Below are positions 52,290 to 61,661 of a stretch of DNA of 64,000 nucleotides, in pieces. Made by a program: the position numbers and the translations under genes. Position 1 is the stretch's first letter; each line of letters begins with the position of its first letter. Origin of the DNA: Paenibacillus sp. FSL R10-2782 (GTDB lineage Bacteria > Bacillota > Bacilli > Paenibacillales > Paenibacillaceae); the NCBI RefSeq assembly GCF_038592985.1, contig NZ_CP151951.1, positions 2,347,001 to 2,411,000 of the forward strand. The letters run 5' to 3'. The notes under the pieces are model-generated. The model was not told the DNA's origin and searched no databases. It saw nothing but the letters and a program-made list of their open reading frames with translations.

Positions 52290-53282
52290 ATGGATGAGCA
52301 GCAAAATAAGGATTCATTTTGGAGTCTGGTGAAAAAGGGGAACAAGTCCTCAGGCTCGGCGGCACTGGGTAATACCGGTATTGCGATAATTAAGGGGATT
52401 GCTTTTGCCTTGACAGGCAGCGGTTCCATGTTTGCCACCATGATGCATTCGATTGCAGATGCGGTGAACCAGATGTTTGTATTCGCGGGCAGTGTGCTGG
52501 CAGAGAAAAAGCCGACAAAACGCTTTCCTACCGGTTTTGGACGGGTAATTAACCTGTTTTGTATGGTCGCGGTTATTGTCGTGACGATCATGGCCTATGA
52601 AACCGCATTAGAAGGCATCCATTTGTTGCAGCATCCGGCTGAATCCACACATGGATTTTGGATTAATGTGGTGGTCCTGATTTTGTCGCTGGTGGTTGAC
52701 GGGTTTGTATGGAGTAAAGCGATGAAGGAAGTGCTGCATGAATCCAGAGTGGAGGCGAAGGGGTTTGGTATTTTTACCTCTGCGTTTCGCCATGTGGGAC
52801 GTGCTGCGCCGCCAACTCGTCTGGTGTTTTATGAGGATTTGGTAGCAACAACGGGTGGTGTGCTTGCTTTGCTGGCGGTTGTGGTTACCTCGCTGACAGA
52901 TTTTAAGCTGCTGGACGGGATATCGAGTATTCTCATCGGTTGTCTTATGGTAGGCGTTGCGTTTCGGGTTGGCTACGACAATATGGTGGGCTTGATTGGG
53001 GTATCTGCTCCCCCTGATATCGAAGAACGTGTGGCTTCCATTATTCTTGCAGATACGCATGTGACGGATATTTATCAAATGCGTATTTTGCAGGAGGGGC
53101 GCTATTATCACGTAGAAGGGCTGATCGAGCTTACACCGGGCATGACACTGGCAGATGCAGACGATATCAAATTCAGAGTCGAGGATGCTCTGTTACGTGA
53201 TCCTAATATCTCAGATGCAGCACTTGGTATTCTGGAGGATGACGGGATTAAAAACTGGAAGCCAGAAAAGCCAAAGGTCTAG
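52290..53282 (+). CDS. Cation diffusion facilitator (CDF) family transporter
   Basis: It has 330 residues from ATG 52290 (AGGAGG upstream). About five or six helices; first pair GNTGIAIIKGIAFALTGSG and MMHSIADAVNQMFVFAGSVL contain the HxxxD metal site (HSIAD). The second site region reads FYEDLVATTGGVLALLAVV (ExLxxxxG variant), and the C-terminal cytosolic domain ends in a ferredoxin-like fold. CDF proteins export zinc, iron or manganese in exchange for protons. It lies next to zinc-starvation rpsN, but has its own transcript with no visible Zur box. Confidence 0.85.
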   Translation: MDEQQNKDSFWSLVKKGNKSSGSAALGNTGIAIIKGIAFALTGSGSMFATMMHSIADAVNQMFVFAGSVLAEKKPTKRFPTGFGRVINLFCMVAVIVVTIMAYETALEGIHLLQHPAESTHGFWINVVVLILSLVVDGFVWSKAMKEVLHESRVEAKGFGIFTSAFRHVGRAAPPTRLVFYEDLVATTGGVLALLAVVVTSLTDFKLLDGISSILIGCLMVGVAFRVGYDNMVGLIGVSAPPDIEERVASIILADTHVTDIYQMRILQEGRYYHVEGLIELTPGMTLADADDIKFRVEDALLRDPNISDAALGILEDDGIKNWKPEKPKV

Positions 53283-53331
53283 AACGATAAGTCCAGGCGA
53301 ATCTGGACGAAGCTTGGCAATAGCGTAAAAC

Positions 53332-53375
53332 AAGAACTTCCATGACCATAGCAACGTGGCATGGAGGTTCTTTTA
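53332..53375 (+). terminator. Terminator after the CDF gene
   Basis: AAGAACTTCCATG pairs with CATGGAGGTTCTT (one mismatch), followed by TTTAC. A smaller perfect hairpin GTCCAG/CTGGAC lies just upstream at 53291-53308. Confidence 0.82.
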
Positions 53376-53488
53376 CATTTTGCGATATTGTTTGCTACCC
53401 CTTTGAATTTAGGCTGATTGTTAGATACAATGAAAGCGTTAACAAAAAAGAAGGCGAAACGAATGTGTCTCATGGGGAGGAAATACAA

Positions 53489-55408
53489 ATGAGTCTTTTG
53501 AAGGAGGCTTGGCCTGCTTCGCGGCTCGTCACGGTGCTGGCTGGCGGCGCGTCAGATGCAGCAAGGCAGCGGTTAAGGCATGAGTGGACGAAAAGACTGC
53601 GGATGACTGTTTCTGAGCCGATATACGCCGGGCTTTGGAAGGATATTGAGCGTGTCTGTGAGAATAACCGGGAAACGCCATGGCCGACGCTTTCGTTGTC
53701 TCTGTTCCGGCAGTTTGCATATACAGGGGAGCGCAAGCCGTATGAGGATGTGTACTTTGAACGGCGTGGACGTCTGGTTGCTTTAGTGCTGGCAGCCACT
53801 GCCGAGCCGGAGTCTTGGCGGATCAAAGAGGTGGAAAACGGTCTGCTGGACATCTGTGGGGAGTATACATGGGCACTTCCTGCACATGTCAGGGAAGAGG
53901 ACACGGTGATGCTGCCCTGGCAGCAGGTGGATTTATTCGCTTCCGAAACCGCGCAAACGCTGGCTGAAATCATATTGTTGCTTGGTGAGCAACTGGATAG
54001 CCATGTGGTTGCTCAGGTGCGTGGTGAGGTAGAACGACGTGTTTTAGAACCTGTATTCTGGGAGCCGCGTCATTTTCAGTGGGAAACGGCGGATCACAAC
54101 TGGGCGGCTGTATGTGCTTCCGGTTGTGGAATCGCTGCATTGCTGCTGGCAGAAGACGATCCACGCAAAGCTACGGCCATCGAGAAAATGCTCGGTTCAC
54201 TGGACTGCTTCCTGGCAGGCTACAGGGAGGACGGTGGTTGTCCCGAAGGAGTCGGTTATTGGGTGTATGGCTTCGGCTATTTTATCTATTTTGCCGATAT
54301 GCTGGGAGAGCTTACCGAGGGGGCTGTGGATGTCCTCAGCTCGGAAAAGATTAGGCAAATAGCAGCCTTTGCGGAGCGGGTTCATCTGTCGGATGGTATT
54401 TTTGCCAATTATTCGGACAGCAGTGAAACCGAACGTCTTCCTTCTGGACTCATCTCTCGTTTAAATGCTTTGCAAGGACGACCGTCCACACTGCCTTTCC
54501 GTGTACCAGGTCTGGTGGAGGACCCTTGCCGTCGTTGGGCGCATGTATTGCGCAATTTGGTCTGGACGGATCCGTTGGACTTTGGGAACAGTGAGGCTGT
54601 AGTCGATTATTTGCCACAACTCGGGTGGTTGCTGTGCCGCAGTCACAGCCCCAATCACGGCATATCTGGAACTCCAACAGTTGAACAGACCGCTATATTT
54701 GCCTTTTCAGCTAAGGGGGGGCATAACGACGAACCGCACAATCATAATGATCTGGGACATTTTATCCTTCATGGCGGTGGTGAAAATCTGCTGTGTGATC
54801 TGGGAGCCGGCTTATATACGAAAGCCTATTTCTCACCGGGGCGAGAGTCGATCATCAACATTTCCTCTGGTGGTCATTCTGTGCCTGTTATTAACGGGAC
54901 CATGCAGCAATCAGGCGCGGAGGCACAGGCAGCTGTGCTGGATATTGCCATGGGAGAGCGAGGGGCGGCACAGGCGGACACAAGGTTTAAGCTGGATTTG
55001 ACATCTGCGTATCCCATAGAAGAATTGGCGCTGTTCACCCGCTCATTTGCATGGCATGTGTTGGAGGGGAATGAGGAGGCGAAGCTTACCGTCACAGATC
55101 ATTTTGAGTTTGAGACGTCTTTTGACGGGAGCAGGAAAACGTGGGATGTGGAAGAGCGCTTGATCAGCCGTATTCAGCCTTACACGGGCGCGGGCTTCGT
55201 GGAATGGAAGGGAGCGAGTGCGGTGGTCAGGCTGGATTATGATGCCAGCGTGCTGAGTCTGGAGGTGGAGGCTGTGCAGCATATGGATCATGACGGGGTA
55301 CCGTTTGTGCTGTACAAAACATCGTTAGGGCTGGACTCGGATCGCTGTGGCGGCGCTGCAAGCGTGGATTGCAAGCTGTTTTTTACCATAAATCATTCTT
55401 CATTTTGA
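53489..55408 (+). CDS. Heparinase II/III-family polysaccharide lyase-like protein
   Basis: It has 639 residues from ATG 53489, 8 nt after GGGGAGG; earlier in-frame ATGs lie in the preceding terminator. The N-terminal two thirds are helical, (alpha/alpha)-toroid-like (WETADHNWAAVCASGCGIAALL, YREDGGCPEGVGYWVYGFGYF). The heparinase II/III motif is GGHNDEPHNHNDLGHFIL (H412, H417, H419), followed by a beta-rich C-terminus. Enzymes of this fold cleave uronate-containing glycans by beta-elimination, leaving unsaturated uronate. There is no signal peptide, so it probably acts on imported oligosaccharides. First gene of a three-gene cassette ending in GH88. Confidence 0.85.
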   Translation: MSLLKEAWPASRLVTVLAGGASDAARQRLRHEWTKRLRMTVSEPIYAGLWKDIERVCENNRETPWPTLSLSLFRQFAYTGERKPYEDVYFERRGRLVALVLAATAEPESWRIKEVENGLLDICGEYTWALPAHVREEDTVMLPWQQVDLFASETAQTLAEIILLLGEQLDSHVVAQVRGEVERRVLEPVFWEPRHFQWETADHNWAAVCASGCGIAALLLAEDDPRKATAIEKMLGSLDCFLAGYREDGGCPEGVGYWVYGFGYFIYFADMLGELTEGAVDVLSSEKIRQIAAFAERVHLSDGIFANYSDSSETERLPSGLISRLNALQGRPSTLPFRVPGLVEDPCRRWAHVLRNLVWTDPLDFGNSEAVVDYLPQLGWLLCRSHSPNHGISGTPTVEQTAIFAFSAKGGHNDEPHNHNDLGHFILHGGGENLLCDLGAGLYTKAYFSPGRESIINISSGGHSVPVINGTMQQSGAEAQAAVLDIAMGERGAAQADTRFKLDLTSAYPIEELALFTRSFAWHVLEGNEEAKLTVTDHFEFETSFDGSRKTWDVEERLISRIQPYTGAGFVEWKGASAVVRLDYDASVLSLEVEAVQHMDHDGVPFVLYKTSLGLDSDRCGGAASVDCKLFFTINHSSF

Positions 55409-55424
55409 ATGGGAGGCTGACAGA

Positions 55425-57335
55425 ATGAATAAACTGCACACAGGCAGCGTGTATCCCTGGCAGACGGAGCTGGAGGAATTTATCGAACAGCTGGAAAATG
55501 GGCTGAATCAAGTGGAGGACGGCTGGACTCACCAACGTAAGCTTGCTGTGCTGGAAAAGCTGGTTCGTGCTTATACCCCGCATCAGGATGAAAATGGGGC
55601 CATCATCGACCCGCATTCTGATAGTGAACGGTATTACTCGACTCCATCCTACGCTTTGGCGGCGGCCGTACTGGTCCAAGAAGGTCGGCATGACCTGCTC
55701 GAATCCGCTGCGGCGGCCTTAACGCATAGCATAGCGTGTGTGGTGGAGGAGAGGGCCCCGGATCACCACCCGGACTTTTTTCCGATCATGATGATGGGGG
55801 CATATCGACTGCTCAAAAACCTGCTGCCAGAGCAGGCTACAGCATGGAAGCAGCAGTTGAGCCAGATTCAGCCGGAAGCTACCTATATTTTTACGATGAG
55901 CAAAATGAAAAATCCGAACCGTATGATCAACTGGAACGCGATTATGATTTCCGGTGAGTTTATGCGTGCAGCGGAAGGAATTGCCACAGATTCGGAATGG
56001 ATGGAGACGTATATCCGTAGCTATCATTTGCCTCGCTTTACCGGATTGGGATTGTATCAGGATGGTCCGCTGGACCGGCCCAATAGCCCGTTTGCCTATG
56101 ATATCGTCACACGCTTTCATCTGGGCGTGATGCTAGAGGCTGGATATGATGGCGGGTGTGCCCCTGAACTGCGCGATCATCTTCACAGAGGGGCGCTCAG
56201 CTCGCTGCTGGCGTTATCCCCGCACGGGGAAATTCCACCGCGTGGAAGAAGCGCGCAGCATCAGTGGAACGAAGCGGCGGCGGCCTTCGTTTTCACGACA
56301 CATGCGCAGCAGGCTTTTGCAGCGGGCGAGCACGAGCTGGCAGGAGCATTCCGGCGGGCAGCGGACCTGTGCTGGCAGGCGATTGGTCGCTGGCAGACCG
56401 ACGAAGGCAAGCTGCATATCGTTCGCAACCATTATTCGTCCGAGGCACGGCATGGCTTCGAGGTGTACTCGAACCATACCTGCTACAGCCTGTGGACGGC
56501 TGCTGCACTGGCTTATACACTCCTGCACGGAGCCGATTTGGAGCGCATTTCCCCAGCCTCTATTCCGGCGGAAATAGGCAGCCAAGTGCTGGAAACGGAC
56601 GGCTGGTTCCAGACCGTCATTGCCACCGCCAATGGGCAGCAAATGCTTGTGCAGACATCAGTGAATGACCCGTACAATATCTCCGGCATTGTGCGTATTC
56701 AGCGTTCCGCGTTGCCACCGCTAATCGGTCCGTCCTCAGCAGGGCATGCAGACCGCGGGTTTACGGGCTTTGCGGAAGGGGATATTTTCCCGCTTAGCTA
56801 TACCCCCGCTTGGCAAACGGAGGATGGGAAATGGCACTGCCTGTCGGAAGGCATTCCCGGCACGCTGGAGTTTGACCGGGATGGAGGTATTGATCCGTTA
56901 GACGGTGGGGGATCGGTACAGATGGAGCAAAGCTCCGCATCTGACGGAGCGACTGATTTTACGTTGTTGTGGAAGGGTCCGTTTCCGGGCGTGTGGGAAA
57001 TTCGAACGCATTATCGGCAGGTGCCCGGCAAAATTGAGGTGACATATGAGCTTCAAGGCAATATTCAGGCTGTGGGGGCACTTATTCCTTTAATGGCGTA
57101 TGACGGCCGGGAACGCAGTGTCATTCACCATGTGATGTCCGCAGGTGAAGAAAAGGAAAGCATTCGGGTGGAGTATGCAGGTGCGAGTCTGGAGGTTATT
57201 CCAGCAACGGAAGGGACGAATGTTGTGTGGCCGGAAGAACTGGCTTCTGTCGCCTGTCGGAATGGTTTGCTCAAGGGGGCACGTTTGGAATGCGAGGGCA
57301 GTCGTATTTCCTTTATCATTCATTTGCCGGCATAG
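55425..57335 (+). CDS. Unrecognised cytosolic protein, toroid plus beta-sandwich layout (DUF2264-like?)
   Basis: I cannot assign this 636-residue protein with certainty. The first 380 residues are helical with repeated Trp/Asp/His-rich turns (ERYYSTPSYALAAAVL, NRMINWNAIMISGEFMRAAEG, HQWNEAAAAFVF), like an (alpha/alpha)6 toroid; the rest looks beta-rich (WEIRTHYRQVPGKIEVTYEL), like a lyase or hydrolase C-terminal sandwich. No signal peptide. It lies 16 nt after the heparinase-like gene and 56 nt before GH88, so it probably acts on the same uronate-rich oligosaccharide, as a second lyase or a hydrolase. DUF2264 is an alternative. Confidence 0.7.
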   Translation: MNKLHTGSVYPWQTELEEFIEQLENGLNQVEDGWTHQRKLAVLEKLVRAYTPHQDENGAIIDPHSDSERYYSTPSYALAAAVLVQEGRHDLLESAAAALTHSIACVVEERAPDHHPDFFPIMMMGAYRLLKNLLPEQATAWKQQLSQIQPEATYIFTMSKMKNPNRMINWNAIMISGEFMRAAEGIATDSEWMETYIRSYHLPRFTGLGLYQDGPLDRPNSPFAYDIVTRFHLGVMLEAGYDGGCAPELRDHLHRGALSSLLALSPHGEIPPRGRSAQHQWNEAAAAFVFTTHAQQAFAAGEHELAGAFRRAADLCWQAIGRWQTDEGKLHIVRNHYSSEARHGFEVYSNHTCYSLWTAAALAYTLLHGADLERISPASIPAEIGSQVLETDGWFQTVIATANGQQMLVQTSVNDPYNISGIVRIQRSALPPLIGPSSAGHADRGFTGFAEGDIFPLSYTPAWQTEDGKWHCLSEGIPGTLEFDRDGGIDPLDGGGSVQMEQSSASDGATDFTLLWKGPFPGVWEIRTHYRQVPGKIEVTYELQGNIQAVGALIPLMAYDGRERSVIHHVMSAGEEKESIRVEYAGASLEVIPATEGTNVVWPEELASVACRNGLLKGARLECEGSRISFIIHLPA

Positions 57336-57391
57336 ATTAGGGCAGGACCCATATATTTTTTGAACATGTGGAAAAGGGAGAGTGAAGAGCA

Positions 57392-58513
57392 ATGACTGAA
57401 ACAGCAGCATGGCTGGAACAATCGTGGGAGCTGGCTATGGACAAAACGCTTGCCTTGGCGGCAAGACTGGGAAACGCCTTTCCACATGTTGCAGAAGGTG
57501 GACGTTATGATCATCGTGAGGAAGAATGGTGGACGGCAGGCTTTTATCCAGGTTTGCTGTGGCTGGTAAATCGGTCACGTCCTGACAGCGGAGCTGCCAG
57601 AATTGCACAGCAATGCGAAGAACGTCTGGAAAAGGTGCTCTACAATAGTGAGGCCGTAGACCATGATCTTGGCTTTAATTGGCTGCTCAGCGGTGTGGCA
57701 GCCCATCGGTTGACTGGAGATCCAGAATCCAGAAGACGTGGGCTGTTAGCCGCTAATCTGCTGGCTGCGCGTTTTAACGTGAATGGCCGTTTTATTCGTG
57801 CGTGGAATTTCCACGCCAAGGACATGGATACGCGGGGCGTAGCGATTATAGACAGTATGATGAATCTGCCCTTACTCTATTGGGCCTCGGAGGAAAGCGG
57901 CGACCCGCGTTTTGCCGCTCTGGCTGTGCAGCATGCCGATACCGTAGCACGTGAGTTTGTCCGTGCTGACGGTTCGATTGCGCATGTGGTCGAGTTCGAC
58001 CCGGAGATTGGAAAAAAACGCGCCGAGCACGGTGGACAGGGATTTGCACCCGGCTCTGCCTGGGCACGTGGCACGTCATGGGCTTTGTACGGTTTTACGC
58101 TTTCGTACGGGTACACACGCGATTCGCGTTATTTGAAGGTAGCCGAGAGCACGGCAGACTTTTTCCTGTCCCAACTGGGCGATGCTTGCCTGCCTGTGTG
58201 GGATTTTAGAGCGGAGGAGGGGCACCGTGAAGCTTGGGATTCGTCTGCTGCGGCGATTGCGGCGAGCGGTCTGCTGGAGCTGGCAAAATATTCGACGCAT
58301 GCGGAGCATTTTACGACGGCAGCAGCATCCATTCTCAAGGGCTTGCATGAGACATGTACAGCATGGGAGCAGGATCATGAGGGACTGCTCATGAATGGAA
58401 CTGTACATTATCCTGAGCAAAAATACATTAACGTTCCCATCATCTACGGCGATTATTTCTTTGTCGAGGCACTGGCAAAGCTGCGTGGAGAAGAAGGCTT
58501 GTTTAGTGTGTAA
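57392..58513 (+). CDS. Glycoside hydrolase family 88, unsaturated glucuronyl hydrolase
   Basis: The 373-residue (alpha/alpha)6-barrel protein matches UGL of Bacillus sp. GL1. The catalytic aspartates fit D92 in VDHDLGFNW and D154 in IDSMMNLPLLYWA, with GFAPGSAWARGTSWALYGF further on. GH88 removes the 4,5-unsaturated uronic acid left by a lyase from the non-reducing end, so it is the logical partner of the heparinase-like gene. No signal peptide: cytosolic. GGGAG precedes the ATG. Confidence 0.92.
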   Translation: MTETAAWLEQSWELAMDKTLALAARLGNAFPHVAEGGRYDHREEEWWTAGFYPGLLWLVNRSRPDSGAARIAQQCEERLEKVLYNSEAVDHDLGFNWLLSGVAAHRLTGDPESRRRGLLAANLLAARFNVNGRFIRAWNFHAKDMDTRGVAIIDSMMNLPLLYWASEESGDPRFAALAVQHADTVAREFVRADGSIAHVVEFDPEIGKKRAEHGGQGFAPGSAWARGTSWALYGFTLSYGYTRDSRYLKVAESTADFFLSQLGDACLPVWDFRAEEGHREAWDSSAAAIAASGLLELAKYSTHAEHFTTAAASILKGLHETCTAWEQDHEGLLMNGTVHYPEQKYINVPIIYGDYFFVEALAKLRGEEGLFSV

Positions 58514-58716
58514 TGTAAAAATTTGTTCAATTCATGGTTGAGTAATAGGACATTAGGAATTAAAGTTTGATATAAGGTTCACACATTTCCTTGAATAAAA
58601 ATAATGTGCTATTCAAATGCGATGTGTGCAAAGAACCACAACCGGAGGAAACATCCAGGTAGGTGGTTCTTTTTTTATACCTCACTCTGTGACATGATAG
58701 CTCTGGGGGCGATGTT
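58514..58716 (+). promoter_or_regulatory. Intergenic region with nested inverted repeats before the MocR gene
   Basis: CACACAT/ATGTGTG (58580-58586 and 58622-58628) encloses TTGAATA/TATTCAA (58591-58597 and 58610-58616). The first terminator-like stem follows at 58631-58676. A nested palindrome next to a MocR gene may be its operator, since these regulators bind repeats upstream of their own operon. Confidence 0.4.
58631..58676 (+). terminator. Terminator after the GH88 gene
   Basis: AAGAACCAC pairs with GTGGTTCTT with inner CC/GG pairs, followed by TTTTTTTA. Confidence 0.85.
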
Positions 58717-60165
58717 GTGTTTCGTGATTTTGAACCTATAGGTGACCGTCCGGTCTATATTCAATTGAAAGATTACATGAAACTTATAATTATAAAAGGT
58801 GCCTTACAGCCTCATCAGAAGTTGCCATCTACCCGTGAGCTGGGTGTACAGATGAAGCTTAGCCGCAATACGGTGATTTCGGCATATGCTGAACTGGAAG
58901 AAGATGGATTTATCTATGCTGTTCGGGGCAAAGGAAACTATGTGGCTACTGTATCAGGTGGAACAGCGACTCAAGCTTGCCAGATCGATTGGCTGGATCG
59001 GATTAATGATCATGCTCGACTGGCTGAGCAGCTCGACCTGATGAAGCACGGTATTCGTGCACAGAAGGGGACGATTTCTTTTACCAGTATTGCGCCAGAC
59101 GAGACGTTGTTTGATATAGGTAATGTAAAGCGGGCGTTCATAGATCGGATGTCTGTGGAGGGTGATGTACTGCTCAACTACGGATATGCCAAGGGCTATA
59201 AGCCGCTGATGGACTTTTTATTGCGCTATATGCAGCATAAGGGAGTCGATCTGAAGGGCAAGGATATTTTGATTACTAATGGGTTCACAGAGGGCTTAGA
59301 TATTGTGTTGTCGGCACTTGGAAAAAGGAGTGGCAGGGTGCTGTGTGAAAATCCGACCCATCATACAGCCATTAAGAATTTTAAGTTGCATGGATTTCAA
59401 ATTACAGGCATCCCAATGGAGGATGATGGTATTAGCTTAACAGAGCTTGAGCGGGCGTTGTCTGAACAACCTTACGATTGTGCTTATTTTGTACCTTCCT
59501 ATCATAATCCTACTGGGATTGTAATGTCCCCGAAGAAACGACAAGAACTGATGAGCCTAATGAACCAGTACGGGATTCCTGTCATTGAGGATGGCTTTAA
59601 TGAGGAGCTACGCTACACCGGATCGCATGTATCTCCATTAATGGCAGGGGCAGGCAACGGCAATAGTGTGATTTATTTAGGAAGCTTTTCTAAGGTGCTA
59701 TTTCCCGGTATCCGAGTGGGCTGGATATTGGCGGACGCTGAGCTGATTGACTATTTGGAGAGCATTAAGCGAGCGCGTACGATTCATACGTCAACATTGG
59801 ACCAATCGGTTCTTTATCAATATTTGCACAATGGAAATCTGGAGAAGTACTTAAAGAAAGCACGTACCGAATATAAGCGCAAATATGAGTTGACCATGCA
59901 GTGCTGCAAGGAGCATATCCCGTATGCTCAGCTTTCCGGTCATGGGGGGCTGCATCTGTTTGTCACTTTTGATATAGGATTTGATACACGGGAGTTGTTG
60001 GAGCTATGTTCAGAACTGGGGGTGATTTTTACGCCGGGAGATATCTTCTTCACGGATAATCGTGGTAGTAATACGATGCGGTTGGGTTTCTCTCGTGTCA
60101 CCGATGAGGATATTATCAGGGGAATTAAGATGATTGGTGATACTGCCAGACAGTTAATGGAATGA
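58717..60165 (+). CDS. MocR/GabR-type PLP-dependent regulator (DdlR-like)
   Basis: The 482-residue protein fuses a GntR winged helix (residues 10-75: YIQLKDYMKLIIIKGALQPH, LPSTRELGVQMKLSRNTVISAY) to a fold-type I aminotransferase domain. The PLP lysine is K326 in YLGSFSKVLFPGIRVGW. It starts with GTG, with GGGGG 7 nt upstream. The next gene, ddl, follows with translation coupled. In Brevibacillus brevis the MocR protein DdlR activates D-Ala-D-Ala ligase expression, so this is probably a PLP/D-alanine sensor of the same kind. Confidence 0.9.
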   Translation: MFRDFEPIGDRPVYIQLKDYMKLIIIKGALQPHQKLPSTRELGVQMKLSRNTVISAYAELEEDGFIYAVRGKGNYVATVSGGTATQACQIDWLDRINDHARLAEQLDLMKHGIRAQKGTISFTSIAPDETLFDIGNVKRAFIDRMSVEGDVLLNYGYAKGYKPLMDFLLRYMQHKGVDLKGKDILITNGFTEGLDIVLSALGKRSGRVLCENPTHHTAIKNFKLHGFQITGIPMEDDGISLTELERALSEQPYDCAYFVPSYHNPTGIVMSPKKRQELMSLMNQYGIPVIEDGFNEELRYTGSHVSPLMAGAGNGNSVIYLGSFSKVLFPGIRVGWILADAELIDYLESIKRARTIHTSTLDQSVLYQYLHNGNLEKYLKKARTEYKRKYELTMQCCKEHIPYAQLSGHGGLHLFVTFDIGFDTRELLELCSELGVIFTPGDIFFTDNRGSNTMRLGFSRVTDEDIIRGIKMIGDTARQLME

Positions 60166-60176
60166 GAGGTGCAGAG

Positions 60177-61139
60177 ATGAAGTTAGGCGTTATTATGGGA
60201 GGATTATCATCAGAGCGTGAGGTTTCGCTTCAGTCGGGTAAGGAAATCATCGCGCATCTCGACCAGAATCGATATGAAGTTTATCCGGTCGAAATAACAA
60301 GGCTTGATGAACTGGCTGACAAAGTGAAAGGTCTTGATATGGCTTTGCTGGCTCTGCATGGCTCCTATGGTGAAGATGGTACGATTCAAGGTATGTTGGA
60401 AACATTGGGTATTGCGTATACCGGAAGCGGCGTATTATCCAGCAGCCTGTGCATGAACAAGGATGTTTCAAAAAAGTTGCTCCGCTACGAAGGTCTTTTT
60501 ACTCCAGATTGGCTGTGCTGGGGCAGTATAGGCGACTATTCAGCAGAGGCCGTAGAGAAGCTGGGTTATCCGATAGTTGTTAAGCCGAACTCAGGCGGAT
60601 CAAGCATCGGAATACAGATTGTAAAGAGCAGCCAAGATTTGAGGGCGGCGGTAGAGGAAGCATTCCGGTGGGATGTAGAAGTGCTTATTGAGCAATATAT
60701 CAAAGGGGAAGAATTGACTTGTTCCATTGTAGATGGGAAACTGCTGCCGATCATTGGCATCCAGAGCAAGGGCTCGGAGTGGTTTGATTACCATGCCAAG
60801 TATGAGGATGGCGGCGCAGAGGAGCAAGTAGTTCATCTGACGCCTGAGGTGGATGAGCGGGTGCGGTCCGCAGCATTGGTGAGTTACTGGACTTTGAAAT
60901 GCAATGTGTATGCCCGCGTAGATATGCTGCTGAGGGATGGTATTCCCTATGTGCTGGAGATGAACACCTTGCCAGGCATGACAAGAAATAGCCTACTTCC
61001 CAAAAGCGCACAGGCAGCGGGGATGACATACAGCCAATTACTGGATGTGATCATATCTCTATCCCTTGAGAAATCTGGTGGAGAGATAGAGACAGAGAAG
61101 AAATCGACTAAGAAATCGGAGATGGGGACCAGACTGTAA
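60177..61139 (+). CDS. ddl: D-alanine--D-alanine ligase
   Basis: The 320-residue ATP-grasp ligase joins two D-alanines with ATP for peptidoglycan. Motifs: GVIMGGLSSEREVSLQSG at the N-terminus, LHGSYGEDGTIQGMLE, PIVVKPNSGGSSIGI (ATP-grasp lysine loop), and LEMNTLPGMTRNSLLPKSAQAAG. I use ATG 60177 because GAGAGG is upstream; ATG 60162 overlaps the regulator's stop but has no ribosome site. The C-terminus adds a Lys/Glu-rich tail. The usual ddl of bacilli sits with murF, so this may be a second, regulated ligase. Confidence 0.93.
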   Translation: MKLGVIMGGLSSEREVSLQSGKEIIAHLDQNRYEVYPVEITRLDELADKVKGLDMALLALHGSYGEDGTIQGMLETLGIAYTGSGVLSSSLCMNKDVSKKLLRYEGLFTPDWLCWGSIGDYSAEAVEKLGYPIVVKPNSGGSSIGIQIVKSSQDLRAAVEEAFRWDVEVLIEQYIKGEELTCSIVDGKLLPIIGIQSKGSEWFDYHAKYEDGGAEEQVVHLTPEVDERVRSAALVSYWTLKCNVYARVDMLLRDGIPYVLEMNTLPGMTRNSLLPKSAQAAGMTYSQLLDVIISLSLEKSGGEIETEKKSTKKSEMGTRL

Positions 61140-61661
61140 CAATGAATTGAAATCAGGGAGCGCTGAGTTATGGGTAAGGAGTGAATTTCTCCATTAAATT
61201 ACCTCATGCGTGAACTTAAAAGTTACCTATCGTGCCACTGCGCAGGCAGCACCATTCCACCTACTCCGTTTTACATGTACATTTTTAGTTCAGCTTATAT
61301 AAATAAAACTTCGCTTGTTTCCTATCTCTTTATTAGCTCTCTCCACAAAATTCTAATATTTTGGCTGTTTGCAGCGTAGCGGAGGATTTGAATCTGGAGA
61401 AGCGTAGCGCTCGCCTTTGCCGTGGGATTCTAACCTTGAAAAGGTTTATTATAATCCAAGAATCCCAGGGCAACAGTGATCGTAAGATCAAATCCTACGC
61501 AGCACCCTCACACAAACGAACCCCGATGTCCTTTCTTTTATAGAATTTCATAGCGAAATAAAAAAATGTGAGCTGTTCGTACAGTTTCCATGTTCTTTTT
61601 AGGTTGTTTTGCGTTATAATGAAAGGATGCACATTATGAACGAATTGGAGGCACAGCCCGA
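61140..61661. other. Gene-free stretch with interspersed repeat B
   Basis: The 522-nt gap after ddl contains repeat copy B (61374-61500). Before it I see only AT-rich sequence without a clear terminator or promoter. A 60-codon plus-strand frame at 61361-61543 lies within the repeat and has no ribosome site, so it is not called. GGAGG at 61646-61650 belongs to the helicase gene. Confidence 0.75.
61374..61500 (-). repeat. Structured interspersed repeat, copy B (127 bp, inverted)
   Basis: Read on the minus strand it begins GCGTAGGATTTGATCT and ends in CTACGC like copy A, and its inner stem is TTGCCCTGGGATTCT against AGAATCCCACGGCAA (one mismatch). It is shorter because it lacks the roughly 40-nt extra hairpin of copy A. 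The shared outer ends, including the 5-nt bulge CTCCG, are conserved while the loop differs, so the structure looks maintained. Confidence 0.8.

Noticed and set aside
61361..61543. 60-codon plus-strand ORF
   Set aside because: Lies across interspersed repeat B; no ribosome site.
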